Assembly: GCA_014879745.1 (NCBI GenBank)
Contig: JACSRM010000367.1
Location: forward strand, 1 to 50,333
Direction: 5' to 3'
Length of the DNA stretch: 50,333 nt
From: Burkholderiaceae bacterium
GTDB lineage: Bacteria > Pseudomonadota > Gammaproteobacteria > Burkholderiales > Burkholderiaceae_C
A model generated the notes under the pieces. That model was not told the origin of the DNA and made no database searches. It worked only from the letters and a program-made list of their open reading frames with translations. The position numbers and the translations under genes are program-made. How positions within the stretch are numbered: position 1 is the stretch's first letter; the number at the start of each line of letters is the position of its first letter. Below, in pieces: positions 1 to 10,153 of this stretch.

Positions 1-1755
1 GATCTTCTTGCCGACGACCATCATCAGGTCGGCGAGTTCGTCGATCACGATCACGACGTAGGGCAGGCGTTCGAGCGGCTCGGGCGCGTCGGGCGTCAGG
101 CTGAACGGGTTCGTCAGCGCCTCGCCACGGGCCTTGGCCTCGTCGAGCTTCTTGTTGTAACCGGCGAGGTTTCGCACGCCGAGCTTGCTCATCAGCTTGT
201 AGCGCCGCTCCATCTCTGCCACGCCCCAGTTGAGCGCGTTGGCGGCCTGCTTCATGTCGGTGACGACCGGAGCGAGCAGGTGCGGGATGCCCTCGTAGAC
301 GCTCATCTCGAGCATCTTCGGGTCGATCAGGATCAGCCGCACGTCGCGCGCCTCGGCCTTGTACAGCAGCGACAGGATCATCGCGTTGATGCCGACCGAC
401 TTGCCGGCGCCGGTCGTGCCGGCGACGAGGCAGTGCGGCATCTTCGCGAGGTCGGCGACGACCGGGTTGCCGACGATGTCCTTGCCGAGGCCGATCGTGA
501 GCTGCGACGCGGCGTCGTTGTAGACCTGCGAGCCGAGGATCTCCGACAGCCGGATCATCTGGCGGCGCGCATTCGGCAGTTCGAGCGCCATCGTCGTCTT
601 GCCCGGAATCGTCTCGACGACGCGGATGCTGACGAGGCTCAACGACCGCGCCAGGTCCTTCGCGAGGTTCACGACCTGCGCGCCCTTGACGCCGGTCGCC
701 GGCTCGATCTCGTAGCGCGTGATCACCGGCCCGGGCGATGCGGCGACGACGCGCACCTCGACGCCGAAGTCCTTCAGCTTCTTCTCGATCAGGCGCGAGG
801 TCATCTCGAGCGTCTCGGCGGTGACGCTCTCGGTGCGGCCCGGCGCGGCGTCGAGCAGATCGACCTGCGGCAGCCGGGTGTCGGCCAGCTCGACGAAGAG
901 CGGCTTCTGGCGCTCCTTGGCGACGCGCGCCGACTTCGGCACCACGACGACCTCGGGCTCGATGACGATCGGCAGGTGCTCGTCCTGCAGCTGCTTCTCG
1001 ACCTCGACGACATGCTCGCGCTCGCGCAGCGCGGCCGCGCCCAGGCGTTGATCCTCGGCACGCTCGCTGCGCGACGCACGTTGCTCGCGCACGCCTTCGA
1101 GGCGGGCGCCGATCGCCTCGGCAAGCGCAAGCCACGAGAAGCGGAATGCGAGCGAGACGCCGGCCAGCAGGCTCGCGATCCACAGCACGCCCGAGCCGGC
1201 GAAACCGAGCCACTTCATGCTCAGTGGCCCGAGCATCACGCCGAGCACGCCGCCGGCCTGATCCGGCAGATGCGCCTCCCAGCGGTACAGACGGGTCCAT
1301 TCGAGGGCGCAGCTCGCGGCGAGCAGCAGCGCAAGGCCGACCCAGAACGGCCAGCGCGAGAGCCGCGGGGGGGGCGTGGCTGCATCGGATCGCAGCAGCC
1401 GCGCGAGCGCACCGAGCCATGCGCGCAGCGTCGCCGCCATGATCCACCACGCCGAATAGCCGAAGACGAAATAGGCAAGGTCCGAGAACCAGGCGCCGAC
1501 AACGCCGGCGCGGTTGTGCGTCACGAGCGAGGTGCCGGACGTCGAGAACGCCGCATCGCCCGCGTCGTGCGTTGCGAGCGCGAGCAGCGCGAGCAGCCAC
1601 AACGCGGCGCCGACGAGCACCGCCGTTTGCGCCCGCCACGCGGGCGCCGGCGCGGGCGCCGCAGCGGCGCTCGCGCGCGCGGGCTTGCGCAGATAGGCGC
1701 CGTCGGCACCCGCCGCCGATGCGCCGCTGCCGAGGGATCCGAGCGGGAAAGTCAT
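1..1755 (-). CDS. ftsK: DNA translocase FtsK (3' end outside window)
   Basis: Septum-anchored DNA pump that moves chromosome termini during division. Only the first 585 codons are present; the reading frame runs off the left edge. From the ATG at 1755, preceded by GGAGG, there is an N-terminal region with about four hydrophobic membrane segments (roughly residues 40-200), a linker, and the motor domain. The Walker A motif GTTGAGKS carries Lys452, and the Walker B stretch [10 protein letters not shown] has Asp572/Glu573 near the window edge. The remaining motor and the C-terminal gamma domain (DNA sequence reading) must lie to the left. The divergent neighbour trxB and the intervening Crp-like gene match Burkholderiales order. 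Identity is very secure; only completeness is unknown. Confidence 0.97.
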   Translation of the reverse strand, partial: MTFPLGSLGSGASAAGADGAYLRKPARASAAAAPAPAPAWRAQTAVLVGAALWLLALLALATHDAGDAAFSTSGTSLVTHNRAGVVGAWFSDLAYFVFGYSAWWIMAATLRAWLGALARLLRSDAATPPPRLSRWPFWVGLALLLAASCALEWTRLYRWEAHLPDQAGGVLGVMLGPLSMKWLGFAGSGVLWIASLLAGVSLAFRFSWLALAEAIGARLEGVREQRASRSERAEDQRLGAAALREREHVVEVEKQLQDEHLPIVIEPEVVVVPKSARVAKERQKPLFVELADTRLPQVDLLDAAPGRTESVTAETLEMTSRLIEKKLKDFGVEVRVVAASPGPVITRYEIEPATGVKGAQVVNLAKDLARSLSLVSIRVVETIPGKTTMALELPNARRQMIRLSEILGSQVYNDAASQLTIGLGKDIVGNPVVADLAKMPHCLVAGTTGAGKSVGINAMILSLLYKAEARDVRLILIDPKMLEMSVYEGIPHLLAPVVTDMKQAANALNWGVAEMERRYKLMSKLGVRNLAGYNKKLDEAKARGEALTNPFSLTPDAPEPLERLPYVVIVIDELADLMMVVGKKI

Positions 1756-1891
1756 GCGGCGCCTCCGCCAGGCCGCGCGATTCGAAATGCCTTGTCGTCG
1801 GCGCCTCGCCGCATTCGCTCGTTTCGATCCCCGCTGCGCGGGGCCCCACTTTCGCGACTCATACGGTGCGATTGTCGCGCAGAGCGCTTTC

Positions 1892-2560
1892 TCACTCGGC
1901 CAGGAGGCGCTGCTTGAGAACGACTGAGCCGTCCTCCAGCGTCTCTATCATGCCGCGCTCCTCGAGGTCCTTCATCACGCGGCTGACCATCTCGCGCGAT
2001 GCACCGACAACCTTGGCGAGGTCCTGGCGCGAGACCTTGCCGCGGATCAGCTTCGTCTCGCCGTCGTCGTCGGCCATCTCGAGCAGCGCACGCGCGACGC
2101 GGCCGTAGACATCGAGCAGCGCGAGCGACTCGATCTGGCGGTCGGCGGCGCGCAGCCGCTGCACCAGACCGTGCAGGATCGCATAGGCCAGGCTCGACAC
2201 CTCGGGCAGGCAGCGTGCGAACTCGGCACGCCCCAGGACGAGCATGTCGGTCTGCACCTCGGCGCGCACCGTCGCCGAGTGCGGCGCGTCGTCGATCAGG
2301 CTCATCTCGCCGACATAGTCACCCGGGTGCAGCGCGGCGAGGATCACCTCGCGGCCGCGCGAATCGGCGGTCAGCACGCGCGCCCGGCCGTTGAGCAGGA
2401 TGTACAGCGCGTTCGACTTGCGGCCATGCTCGACGATGATCTCGCCGCGCCGGAAGCGCCGCTTGACGACGCTGTCGGCGATGGTCTGCGCCTGATCGTT
2501 GGTCAGCATCGAGAACAGCGGCACGCGGCGGATGAGGTCGAGGCTGGACAGCATGGTCAT
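1892..2560 (-). CDS. Crp/Fnr-family transcriptional regulator
   Basis: A 222-residue cyclic-nucleotide-binding-like regulator. Residues about 10-125 form the effector beta-barrel (GDYVGEMSL, Glu85) and about 175-205 the winged helix-turn-helix ([20 protein letters not shown]), so it should bind DNA as a dimer. The N-terminus has no cysteine cluster, so it is not an FNR-type iron-sulfur oxygen sensor. The position of the CRP arginine that contacts the cyclic phosphate appears to be His94 in APHSATV, so cAMP binding is doubtful. The ATG at 2560 has GGAGG about 9 nt upstream. It is divergent from trxB across 177 bp and could control it or itself; that is inference. Effector unknown. Confidence 0.92.
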   Translation of the reverse strand: MTMLSSLDLIRRVPLFSMLTNDQAQTIADSVVKRRFRRGEIIVEHGRKSNALYILLNGRARVLTADSRGREVILAALHPGDYVGEMSLIDDAPHSATVRAEVQTDMLVLGRAEFARCLPEVSSLAYAILHGLVQRLRAADRQIESLALLDVYGRVARALLEMADDDGETKLIRGKVSRQDLAKVVGASREMVSRVMKDLEERGMIETLEDGSVVLKQRLLAE

Positions 2561-2628
2561 GGGGTGAATCCTCCGGCAAGGTAAGGGTTGTCGCAGAACT
2601 GTCGAGAAGTCGCGCGCATGGCGCTCCG

Positions 2629-2634
2629 TAGAAT
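2629..2634 (+). promoter_or_regulatory. Possible -10 element (TAGAAT) for trxB
   Basis: TAGAAT lies about 100 bp before the trxB start in the divergent region between the Crp-like gene and trxB. No good -35 hexamer is visible at the expected distance. The same hexamer recurs upstream of purM, argD and the helicase gene, which supports it slightly. Confidence 0.3.
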
Positions 2635-2647
2635 GCGGCTATTGTGA

Positions 2648-3694
<1,047 letters not shown>

Positions 3695-3759
3695 CGCTGC
3701 CCGCCGCGGGCCGGGTGGCCGCTGCCGCAGACGCCCGCCCACGCGGCACCGCTTGCCGC

Positions 3760-3765
3760 TATAAT
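3760..3765 (+). promoter_or_regulatory. Likely -10 box of the rpmB-rpmG promoter
   Basis: A perfect TATAAT sits 111 bp upstream of rpmB and 66 bp after the trxB stop, in a GC-rich context where such a hexamer is rare. The region 17 bp upstream has no good TTGACA match, so the -35 contact would be weak. It would drive the two-gene ribosomal protein operon. Confidence 0.5.
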
Positions 3766-3875
3766 CTCCGTTTTGCTGCGGGTCGCGCCTTGATGAGCGT
3801 GCGACGCTGCCGGCGACGCCAGACGCCTTGTGCGGTGCGGCGCCCCTTCCAACGAAACAATCACGGAGTAGCGTC

Positions 3876-4109
3876 ATGGCACGCGTCTGTCAGGTCACGG
3901 GCAAGGGCCCGATGGTGGGCAACAGGGTTTCCCACGCCAACAACCGCACGAAGCGCCGCTTCCTGCCGAATCTGCAGTACCGTCGGTTCTGGCTCGAGGG
4001 TGAGAACCGCTGGGTCCGGCTGCGCATCAGCGCGGCCGCGCTGCGGCTGATCGACAAGGTCGGCATCGAGAAGGTCGTCGCCGATCTGCGCGCGCGCGGC
4101 GAAATCTGA
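3876..4109 (+). CDS. rpmB: Large ribosomal subunit protein bL28
   Basis: A 77-residue basic ribosomal protein beginning [20 protein letters not shown], the classic bL28 N-terminus, followed by [13 protein letters not shown] and the conserved [14 protein letters not shown] helix. The ATG at 3876 follows the purine-rich GGAGTAGCGTC. The frame is open upstream to 3828 but those residues do not belong to the family. It is 16 bp upstream of rpmG, the usual partner, and both should be co-transcribed from the TATAAT at 3760. Family and length are exact, so the call is secure. Confidence 0.97.
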   Translation: MARVCQVTGKGPMVGNRVSHANNRTKRRFLPNLQYRRFWLEGENRWVRLRISAAALRLIDKVGIEKVVADLRARGEI

Positions 4110-4125
4110 ACCGGGAGAGGCAATC

Positions 4126-4293
4126 ATGGCAAAAGGCGGACGCGAAAAGATCAAGCTCGAATCATCGGCCGGCACCGGGCACTTCTACACCACGGACAAG
4201 AACAAGAAGACGACGCCCGAGAAGCTCGAGATGATCAAGTTCGACCCCAAGGCGCGCAAGCACGTGACCTACAAGGAGACGAAGCTGCGCTGA
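4126..4293 (+). CDS. rpmG: Large ribosomal subunit protein bL33
   Basis: A 55-residue protein starting [20 protein letters not shown] and ending [11 protein letters not shown], the full pattern of bL33. It lacks the zinc-binding cysteine pairs, so it is the Cys-minus type usual in proteobacteria. The start has GGGAGAGG about 7 nt upstream. It is the second gene of rpmBG and is followed within 25 bp by a strong intrinsic terminator, which closes the operon. Confidence 0.96.
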   Translation: MAKGGREKIKLESSAGTGHFYTTDKNKKTTPEKLEMIKFDPKARKHVTYKETKLR

Positions 4294-4316
4294 ACGCGCG
4301 TCGTCGCGCAATCAGG

Positions 4317-4348
4317 GCCCGCCCGGCAGCAGCTTGGCGGGCTTTCTT
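4317..4348 (+). terminator. Intrinsic terminator after rpmBG
   Basis: Seven-base-pair stem GCCCGCC (4317-4323) / GGCGGGC (4336-4342) followed by TTTCTT. It lies 24 bp after the rpmG stop and before msrA. Confidence 0.8.
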
Positions 4349-4415
4349 GTTGGCCGCACCGTTCATGCGGATGGCAGGCGTGTAAAGTGGCGTGACACCA
4401 GCGCACGGAGCAGCC

Positions 4416-4967
4416 ATGTCCGCATCCCGACTCGAAACCATCACGCTCGGCGGCGGATGCTTCTGGTGCCTCGAGGCGGTCTACCTGCGCGTCGACGGCG
4501 TCGAGGCGGTCGAATCGGGCTACAGCAACGGCCATGTCGCCGCTCCGAGCTACGAGCAGGTCTGCGGCGGCGATACCGGGCATGCCGAGGTCGTGCGCAT
4601 CAACTTCGACGCGCAGCGCATATCGCTGCGCGAACTGCTCGCGATCTTCTTCGTCGTTCACGACCCGACGACCCTGAACCGGCAAGGCAACGATGTCGGC
4701 ACCCAGTACCGCTCGGGCATCTATTTCGAGAATCCACAGCAGGAGGCGATCGCGCGCGACGTGATCGCCGAACTGGCGTCGAGCGGCGCGGCGAACCGTC
4801 CGGTCGTCACCGAAGTGCTGCCGCTCGCGAACTATTCGCGCGCCGAGGCCTATCACCAGCGCTATTTCGAGCAGCACCCCGACCAGGGCTACTGCGCCTA
4901 TGTCGTCGCGCCCAAGGTCGAGAAGTTTCGCCGCACCTTTGCGGCCCGCGTGCGTCCGGCGGGTTGA
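4416..4967 (+). CDS. msrA: Peptide-methionine (S)-S-oxide reductase
   Basis: Repairs methionine S-sulfoxide in proteins, using thioredoxin as reductant. The 183-residue protein has the catalytic GGCFWC near the N-terminus (Cys15), the family segments ESGYSNGH, YEQVCGGDTGHAEVV, DPTTLNRQGNDVGTQYRS and AYHQRYFEQHP. Start at the ATG 4416 is chosen over a GTG at 4392 because GGAG sits just upstream at 4407 and the family begins near here. No MsrB domain is fused. The next gene, a histidine kinase, starts 2 nt after its stop, so the two are probably one transcript. Confidence 0.95.
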   Translation: MSASRLETITLGGGCFWCLEAVYLRVDGVEAVESGYSNGHVAAPSYEQVCGGDTGHAEVVRINFDAQRISLRELLAIFFVVHDPTTLNRQGNDVGTQYRSGIYFENPQQEAIARDVIAELASSGAANRPVVTEVLPLANYSRAEAYHQRYFEQHPDQGYCAYVVAPKVEKFRRTFAARVRPAG

Positions 4968-4968
4968 A

Positions 4969-7422
4969 ATGAGCTTCGGCGAGCCAGCGCCGCCGCCGAC
5001 GCCCGCGGATGCCGCTTCCGGGGTGTCCGATCCGGGCACTGCCGCCCGGCTCGCGATCGCCGAGCGCCAGGTCGAGCAGCTTTCGCGCCAGCTCGCGCTG
5101 GCCCAGGATTTCGGGCGGATCGCGATCGTCGAGCGCGATATCCGCACCGGCGATGGCCGCTGGAGCCCGCACGCCTATGTGTTGTACGGTTTCGATCCCG
5201 CCGGCGGCGTGCCCCGCTTCGAGGATATCGCGGCGCGCCTGCACCCGCAGGACCGCGACCGCGTGGTCGCGAGCTTCAGGCAGGCCTGTGCCGGCGCCGG
5301 CCGTCACGAGACGCGCTTTCGGATCGTTCATGCCGACGGCGCGATCCGCTACGTGCATTCGCTCAGCGAAGCACGCAATGGCGCCGACGGCGCGCCGCTA
5401 TGCTTGACCACGGTGCTGATCGACGATACCGACGAGGTCGTTCGCCAGCAGGCCGCGGGACGGGAGAACGCACAGCTCGCGACGACGCTGGAGATGACCG
5501 GCCTGTCGGTATGGCGGATCGCGCCCGAGACCGGGCGCATCTCGTTCAACGAGGTCGGCTACCGCATCATGGGCATGGTGCCCTCGCCTCCCGACCTGTC
5601 GCTGCAGGATATCCGCGAGCTCGCCCATCCCGACGACAGGGACGGCATCGCCGCCGCCGCCAACGCGGCGCTCGAGGGCAGCGCACCGGTCAGCCTGCGC
5701 GCGCGCTACCGCAATCTCGACGGCAGCTACCGCACGCTGATGACGCGGCGCGTCGCGCAGCGCGACGCGGACGGCCGGGTGCAGGCGCTGCTCGGCGTAT
5801 CGTTCGATATCAGCACCGAGATCGAGGAGCGCGAACGCGCGGACGCCCTGGCGCTGAGCATGGAGCTCGTCAGCGAGGCGGTCGGCGTCGGCCTCTGGAC
5901 GCTCGATCTGGAATCGGGCGCCGTCGAATGGAATGCGCAGATGTACCGCCTCTATGGCCTGCCCGCCGGCGGCCCCGCTCCGCAGGCCGCGAACTGGATG
6001 GAGGATCTCGCCCACCCGCAGGACCGCGCGCGCGTGGCGCGCGAACGAAAGCGCTCGCGCGACGCCGGCGAGATCGACTTCGAGACCGACTTTCGCATCC
6101 GCCAGCCCGACGGCAGCTGGCGCTGGGTGGCCTGCCGCTCGCGACGCGCGCTGCGCAACGGCCGGCCGACGCTGTTCGGCATCCACCTCGACATCCAGAA
6201 GGCGAAGCTTGCCGAGCAGGCGCTGCGCGACAAGGCCGCGGCCGAACAGGCGAGCCGGGCCAAGTCCGAGTTCCTCGCCCACATGAGCCACGAGCTGCGC
6301 ACCCCGCTGAATGCCGTGATCGGGTTCTCGCAGCTGCTGGCCCACGACGGCGCCGATGCGCTGAGCGCGCCGCAGCGCGAACGCGTGCAGCGCATCGAGG
6401 CGGCCGGCAACCACCTGCTGGCGCTGATCGACGACGTGCTCGACCTCGCCTCGATCGAGGCCGGGTCGCTGCCGATCATCGACGAAGACGTCGTCCTCGA
6501 CGATCTGCTGCGCGATGTCGTGCAATGGATGGAGCCGCTGGCGCGCCAGGCCGAAGTCGAGCTTCGCATGAAGCCGGTCGGCGCGGGCGCGGTGCAGGCC
6601 GATGCGCGCCGCCTGCGCCAGGTGCTCACCAACCTCGTCGGCAATGCGATCAAGTACAACCGCCGCCAGGGCTGGGTCGAATTGCGCGCGCAAAGCCGCC
6701 GCCATGAAGCGCTCGGCGGCTGGGATCTGATCGTCGCCGACAACGGGCCCGGTTTGTCGCCCGAGCAGCAGCGCGGCCTGTACGAGCCGTTCAACCGTGT
6801 CGGCGCCGAGCGCGGCAACGTGGTCGGCACCGGGATCGGGCTGACGATCGCGCAGCGCCTCGTCGATCGGATGGGCGGCAGGCTCGACGTGCGCAGCGCT
6901 GCAGGCGAAGGCTGCGAATTCCAGGTCTGGCTGCCGCAGGCGGCCGGCCGCACGCGGGCCGCTGCACAGCATGCGGCCTGGACCGCCAGCCCCGCCCCCT
7001 GCGGCAGCGGCCCGGCGGCACCGCTGCACGTCCTTTGCATCGAGGACGATCCGACCAATCTGCTGCTCGTGCAGGAGCTCGTCGCACTGCGGCCGGCGAT
7101 CGCGCTGCAGCTGGCGACCGACGGCACGAGCGCGCTGCAGGCGGCGCTCGCCGCGCCGCCGGACGTGATGCTGATCGACATGCATCTGCCCGATATCGAC
7201 GGCTTCGAAGTCCTGCGCCGGGTGCGCGCCACACCGGCCCTGGGCCACACGGTCTGCATCGCGCTGTCGGCCAACGCGATGGCCGAGGATATCGGCCGCG
7301 CGCGCGCCGCCGGCTTCGCCGACTACTGGACCAAGCCGATCGCGTTCGGGCCCTTTCTTGCCCAGCTCGACGCGCTGATCGAGCGCCGCCATCCGAGCCA
7401 GTTGGCACGTGGGGCGTCCTGA
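4969..7422 (+). CDS. PAS-domain hybrid sensor histidine kinase with C-terminal receiver
   Basis: An 817-residue signalling protein without clear membrane segments, so probably cytosolic. About residues 45-150, 165-285 and 300-415 are three PAS-like modules (each with a ...HPxDR... core). The dimerisation/phosphoacceptor helix holds FLAHMSHELRTPLN with His441. The ATPase domain has NLVGNAIKYN, DNGPGL and GTGIGLTIAQRL. A receiver starts near residue 685 with CIEDDPTNLL, phosphoacceptor Asp737 in LIDMHLPDIDGFEV and Lys789 in WTKPI. It has no DNA-binding output, so it needs a phosphotransfer partner elsewhere. It starts 2 nt after msrA stops. Signal and partner are unknown. Confidence 0.93.
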   Translation: MSFGEPAPPPTPADAASGVSDPGTAARLAIAERQVEQLSRQLALAQDFGRIAIVERDIRTGDGRWSPHAYVLYGFDPAGGVPRFEDIAARLHPQDRDRVVASFRQACAGAGRHETRFRIVHADGAIRYVHSLSEARNGADGAPLCLTTVLIDDTDEVVRQQAAGRENAQLATTLEMTGLSVWRIAPETGRISFNEVGYRIMGMVPSPPDLSLQDIRELAHPDDRDGIAAAANAALEGSAPVSLRARYRNLDGSYRTLMTRRVAQRDADGRVQALLGVSFDISTEIEERERADALALSMELVSEAVGVGLWTLDLESGAVEWNAQMYRLYGLPAGGPAPQAANWMEDLAHPQDRARVARERKRSRDAGEIDFETDFRIRQPDGSWRWVACRSRRALRNGRPTLFGIHLDIQKAKLAEQALRDKAAAEQASRAKSEFLAHMSHELRTPLNAVIGFSQLLAHDGADALSAPQRERVQRIEAAGNHLLALIDDVLDLASIEAGSLPIIDEDVVLDDLLRDVVQWMEPLARQAEVELRMKPVGAGAVQADARRLRQVLTNLVGNAIKYNRRQGWVELRAQSRRHEALGGWDLIVADNGPGLSPEQQRGLYEPFNRVGAERGNVVGTGIGLTIAQRLVDRMGGRLDVRSAAGEGCEFQVWLPQAAGRTRAAAQHAAWTASPAPCGSGPAAPLHVLCIEDDPTNLLLVQELVALRPAIALQLATDGTSALQAALAAPPDVMLIDMHLPDIDGFEVLRRVRATPALGHTVCIALSANAMAEDIGRARAAGFADYWTKPIAFGPFLAQLDALIERRHPSQLARGAS

Positions 7423-7441
7423 GGGCTCCTCGGCGCGGGCT

Positions 7442-8077
7442 TCAGGGCGCGAGCCGTTCGCGCAGCCAGCCGTCGCCGTCGCGCCGATAGCGCAGCCGGT
7501 CGTGCAGCCGCGATTTGCGGCCCTGCCAGAACTCCCAGACCGCGGGCGCGAGCCGAAAGCCGCCCCAGTGCGGCGGGCGCGGCGGGTCGAGCAGAAACCG
7601 CGCGCTCGCCTTCGCCGCATTCGAGACGAGCACCGCGCGCGAGGCGATCACCTCGCTCTGCGGCGAGGCCCAGGCGCCGATCCGCGAATCGAGCGGCCGC
7701 GATGCGAAATAGGCGTCCGACTCCTGCGCGCTGACGCGCTCGACGCGGCCCTCGATGCGCACGACGCGTTCGAGTTCGACCCAGTGGAACTGCAGCGCGG
7801 CGTCGGGATGGACGGCCAGTTCGCGCCCCTTGCGGCTCGCGTAGTTCGTATACCAGACGAGGCCGCGCTCGTCCAAGCCCTTGATCAGCACGATTCGCGT
7901 CGACGGCCGGCCGTCGGCGCCGACGGTCGCGAGCGTCATCGCATTCGGCTCGGGCAGTTCGGCCTGCAGCGCCTGATCGAGCCAGAGGCGAAACTGCCGC
8001 AGCGGATCGGCATCGCTCGCCTCTTCGTCGAGCGCGGCGCGCTCGTAGCTCTTGCGCAGCCCGGCCAGATCCTTCAT
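7442..8077 (-). CDS. pdxH: Pyridoxamine/pyridoxine 5'-phosphate oxidase
   Basis: FMN enzyme that makes pyridoxal 5'-phosphate from PNP or PMP, the last step of de novo and salvage vitamin B6 synthesis. The 211 residues start [16 protein letters not shown], matching the family N-terminus, then [24 protein letters not shown] (FMN/substrate binding), [25 protein letters not shown], and the C-terminal [18 protein letters not shown] and [10 protein letters not shown] signature. Convergent with the kinase gene (19 bp apart). No ribosome binding site precedes the ATG, and a TATACT lies only 8-13 bp upstream, so the transcript may be leaderless or nearly so. Confidence 0.97.
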   Translation of the reverse strand: MKDLAGLRKSYERAALDEEASDADPLRQFRLWLDQALQAELPEPNAMTLATVGADGRPSTRIVLIKGLDERGLVWYTNYASRKGRELAVHPDAALQFHWVELERVVRIEGRVERVSAQESDAYFASRPLDSRIGAWASPQSEVIASRAVLVSNAAKASARFLLDPPRPPHWGGFRLAPAVWEFWQGRKSRLHDRLRYRRDGDGWLRERLAP

Positions 8078-8084
8078 GCACGGC

Positions 8085-8090
8085 AGTATA
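8085..8090 (-). promoter_or_regulatory. Candidate -10 of pdxH giving a near-leaderless mRNA
   Basis: TATACT on the minus strand ends 7 nt before the pdxH ATG at 8077, so initiation at the usual distance would fall at the start codon. No Shine-Dalgarno is visible. The -35 is weak. Confidence 0.35.
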
Positions 8091-8249
8091 GGCAGGGCGC
8101 CCCTGTCCGGCGTTACACGGCGATACGTCTAGGGCAAGGCCTTAAGTGTTGGTCCCACTAGCGGGCAGGCGGCGGAACTCCGATCCTTGTTGCAACAACA
8201 ATTCAGCCCGCGCGGCGCCCGGGCGGCGCAGGCGGGTTCGGAGGTCATG

Positions 8250-8870
8250 ATGTCGGGACCGGTGGTGGTCGTGCTCGCAGCGGGTCGCGGATCGCGATTT
8301 CGATCCCGCGAGCACAAGCTCATGCAGCCGCTGGGGTCATCGACCGTCCTGGGCGCGACCTTGCGCCACGTCCTCGCGAGCCGGATGCCGATGGTCGTGG
8401 TCGCCACCGCCTCGATTGCGGAGGTCGCCGGGCGCAGCATCGCGACACGCGATATCGTCGTCGTGCCCGAAGTCGGGGAGACGGGCTCGCAAACGCTCGG
8501 CATGGGCTATTCGATCGCCTGCGGCGTCGGCGCGCGCCCCGACGCGTCGGGCTGGCTCGTCCTGCCGGGGGACATGCCGATGGTGCGGCCGGACACCTTG
8601 CTCGCCGTCGCGCATGCGCTCGAGCAGCACACGATCGCCTACGCCCAGTACCGGGGGCGGCGCGGGCATCCGGTCGGCTTCGCGGCCGAACTGTTCTCCG
8701 AACTCGCGACCTTGAGCGGCGATGCCGGTGCACGCCGCCTGCTCGCGCGCTATCCGGCGCAGGGCATCGAGGTCGACGACCCGGGGGCGCTGATCGACAT
8801 CGATACCGCGGACGACCTCGACAGCCTGCGCTCGGGGGTGGTGCCGTCCGCCCCGCAGATCCACTACTGA
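8250..8870 (+). CDS. MobA-like nucleotidyltransferase (MocA-type molybdenum cofactor cytidylyl/guanylyltransferase family)
   Basis: A 206-residue single-domain NTP transferase. The nucleotide-binding signature VVVLAAGRGSRFRSREHKLMQP is at the N-terminus; LVLPGDMPMV provides the metal-binding acidic centre; RGRRGHPVGFAAELF and the final IDIDTADDLDSL are typical of the MocA/MobA-like branch that attaches CMP or GMP to molybdopterin or similar substrates. I place the start at the ATG 8250, with GGAGG 5 nt upstream; a TTG at 8187 in the same frame is an unlikely start. It is isolated from moco biosynthesis genes, although a molybdopterin enzyme lies at 29.9 kb. Exact substrate not determinable. 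Confidence 0.85.
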   Translation: MSGPVVVVLAAGRGSRFRSREHKLMQPLGSSTVLGATLRHVLASRMPMVVVATASIAEVAGRSIATRDIVVVPEVGETGSQTLGMGYSIACGVGARPDASGWLVLPGDMPMVRPDTLLAVAHALEQHTIAYAQYRGRRGHPVGFAAELFSELATLSGDAGARRLLARYPAQGIEVDDPGALIDIDTADDLDSLRSGVVPSAPQIHY

Positions 8871-8973
8871 CCGGCCCCAGGGCCGGGCCAGGTCCGGCCC
8901 GCCCCCGGTGGGGGGTCAAGCAAAGTGGCAGAGCCACATCTGCTCGAGAGCACGGCATCGCTCGCACCGCGCG
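8871..8973. other. Convergent intergenic region with GC-rich hairpins
   Basis: Between the convergent MobA-like and ChaC-like genes are two short GC stems: GGGCCGG/CCGGCCC and GCCCCC/GGGGGG around 8880-8925. They may help stop transcription from both sides but lack a U tract. Confidence 0.35.
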
Positions 8974-9582
8974 TCAGGGCGCCAGCGCATGCCGGTGCGC
9001 GAGGCGCACCAGGCGCTCGATCTCGCGATCGCGGATGCCGTGCGCCGCGAGTCCGCGCCCGGTCTCCAGCAGATAGTCGAGCGTCGTGCCGTAGCGTCCG
9101 CGCGCCGTCTTCAGGATCGCGAGCATCTCGGCGTCGTCGAGCACGCCGGTGAAGCTCGGGCTGCTGCGCCGGAGCGTGAATCCGAGCGCGCGCACCGGGC
9201 CCTTGGGCGTCGCACATCGAAGCCAGCGCGCGTCGTAGACCGCGCTCGGCATCTCGCGCGCCCACAGCCGCGTCAGTTCGTCGTCGGCCCGATCGCGCCC
9301 GATGCGAAATGCGAGACCGTGGCACGATCCGCCCGGCAGCAGCGCGAAGACCAGGCCGGGCGTCTCCGGCGTGCCGCGATTGATGCGCGAGCGCATCCTG
9401 AGCGCGCGATGGAATCCGTATACCTGCGCCGGACGCCGCTCGCGCGCCTCGAACTCGGGCCGCCAGATCAGCGAGGCGTAGCCGAAGATCCAGAGATCGC
9501 CGCGCCCGCCCCACTGCGAGCGTGCAAGCTCGAGCGCCGATTCGGGGTCGCGCGCCGGACGCAGTGGCACGTTGACCTGCAT
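8974..9582 (-). CDS. ChaC-like gamma-glutamylcyclotransferase
   Basis: Probably releases 5-oxoproline from glutathione in the cytosol. The 202-residue protein has the ChaC signature IFGYASLIWRPEFEARE near residue 33, the glycine-rich ALLPGGSCHGLAFRI loop and the LWAREM segment with the likely catalytic Glu, followed by AVYDARWL. The length is in the range of bacterial ChaC proteins. The start at 9582 gives MQVNVPLRP; no other good start lies nearby. It is the last gene of a leftward run after gloA, and pairing with glyoxalase I would be consistent with glutathione metabolism, though that is inference. Confidence 0.9.
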   Translation of the reverse strand: MQVNVPLRPARDPESALELARSQWGGRGDLWIFGYASLIWRPEFEARERRPAQVYGFHRALRMRSRINRGTPETPGLVFALLPGGSCHGLAFRIGRDRADDELTRLWAREMPSAVYDARWLRCATPKGPVRALGFTLRRSSPSFTGVLDDAEMLAILKTARGRYGTTLDYLLETGRGLAAHGIRDREIERLVRLAHRHALAP

Positions 9583-9651
9583 CTGCGGCGATTCACGACC
9601 CGCCGCCGCGGCCGGCCGGCGAAGGCTCCAGCGCTCCGCTCCCGGAACGCT

Positions 9652-10038
9652 TCACGGCTTGCGCTCGATGAGTTCGATCTTGTAGCCGTCGGGGTCGGTG
9701 ACGAAGGCGATCACCGTCGTGCCGCCCTGCACCGGCCCCGCTTCGCGCGTGACGGCGCCGCCCCCGGCGCGGATGCGCTCGCACGCCGCGTGAGCGTCGG
9801 GAACTTCGATCGCGATGTGGCCGTAGGCGCTGCCGAGTTCGTAATGCGAGACGCCGTGGTTGTAGGTCAGTTCGATCTCGGCGTGATCCGGGTTGCTGCC
9901 ATAGCCGACGAACGCGAGCGAGTACTTCTGCTCGGGCCGCTCGGTCGTGCGCAGCAGCCGCATGCCCATGATCCGGGTATAGAAGTCGATCGAACGCTGC
10001 AGGTCGCCGACGCGCAGCATCGTATGAAGAAGTCTCAT
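9652..10038 (-). CDS. gloA: Lactoylglutathione lyase (glyoxalase I)
   Basis: Converts the methylglyoxal-glutathione hemithioacetal to S-lactoylglutathione. The 128-residue protein starts [20 protein letters not shown] and contains all four metal ligands at the positions of the E. coli enzyme: His5, Glu56, His74 and Glu122. The motif [16 protein letters not shown] and the C-terminal [12 protein letters not shown] are characteristic. The frame is open upstream to 10353, but the extra residues are not family sequence. Followed by chaC and preceded by an MBL hydrolase, in the same direction. Confidence 0.97.
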   Translation of the reverse strand: MRLLHTMLRVGDLQRSIDFYTRIMGMRLLRTTERPEQKYSLAFVGYGSNPDHAEIELTYNHGVSHYELGSAYGHIAIEVPDAHAACERIRAGGGAVTREAGPVQGGTTVIAFVTDPDGYKIELIERKP

Positions 10039-10153
10039 CGCCCGCCTTTCGCTGCGTTGCCGATCGCACCCCGATGCGCCGCGCGCGAGGTGGCGCGCGC
10101 CACGCCGCGCGCATCGTCCGCCTCCCGCGGTGCAGGGGTTGACACAGGGTATC

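Noticed and set aside
280..1917. A 545-codon plus-strand frame over ftsK
   Set aside because: The opposite strand carries Walker A and B of FtsK; this frame is a low-complexity shadow.
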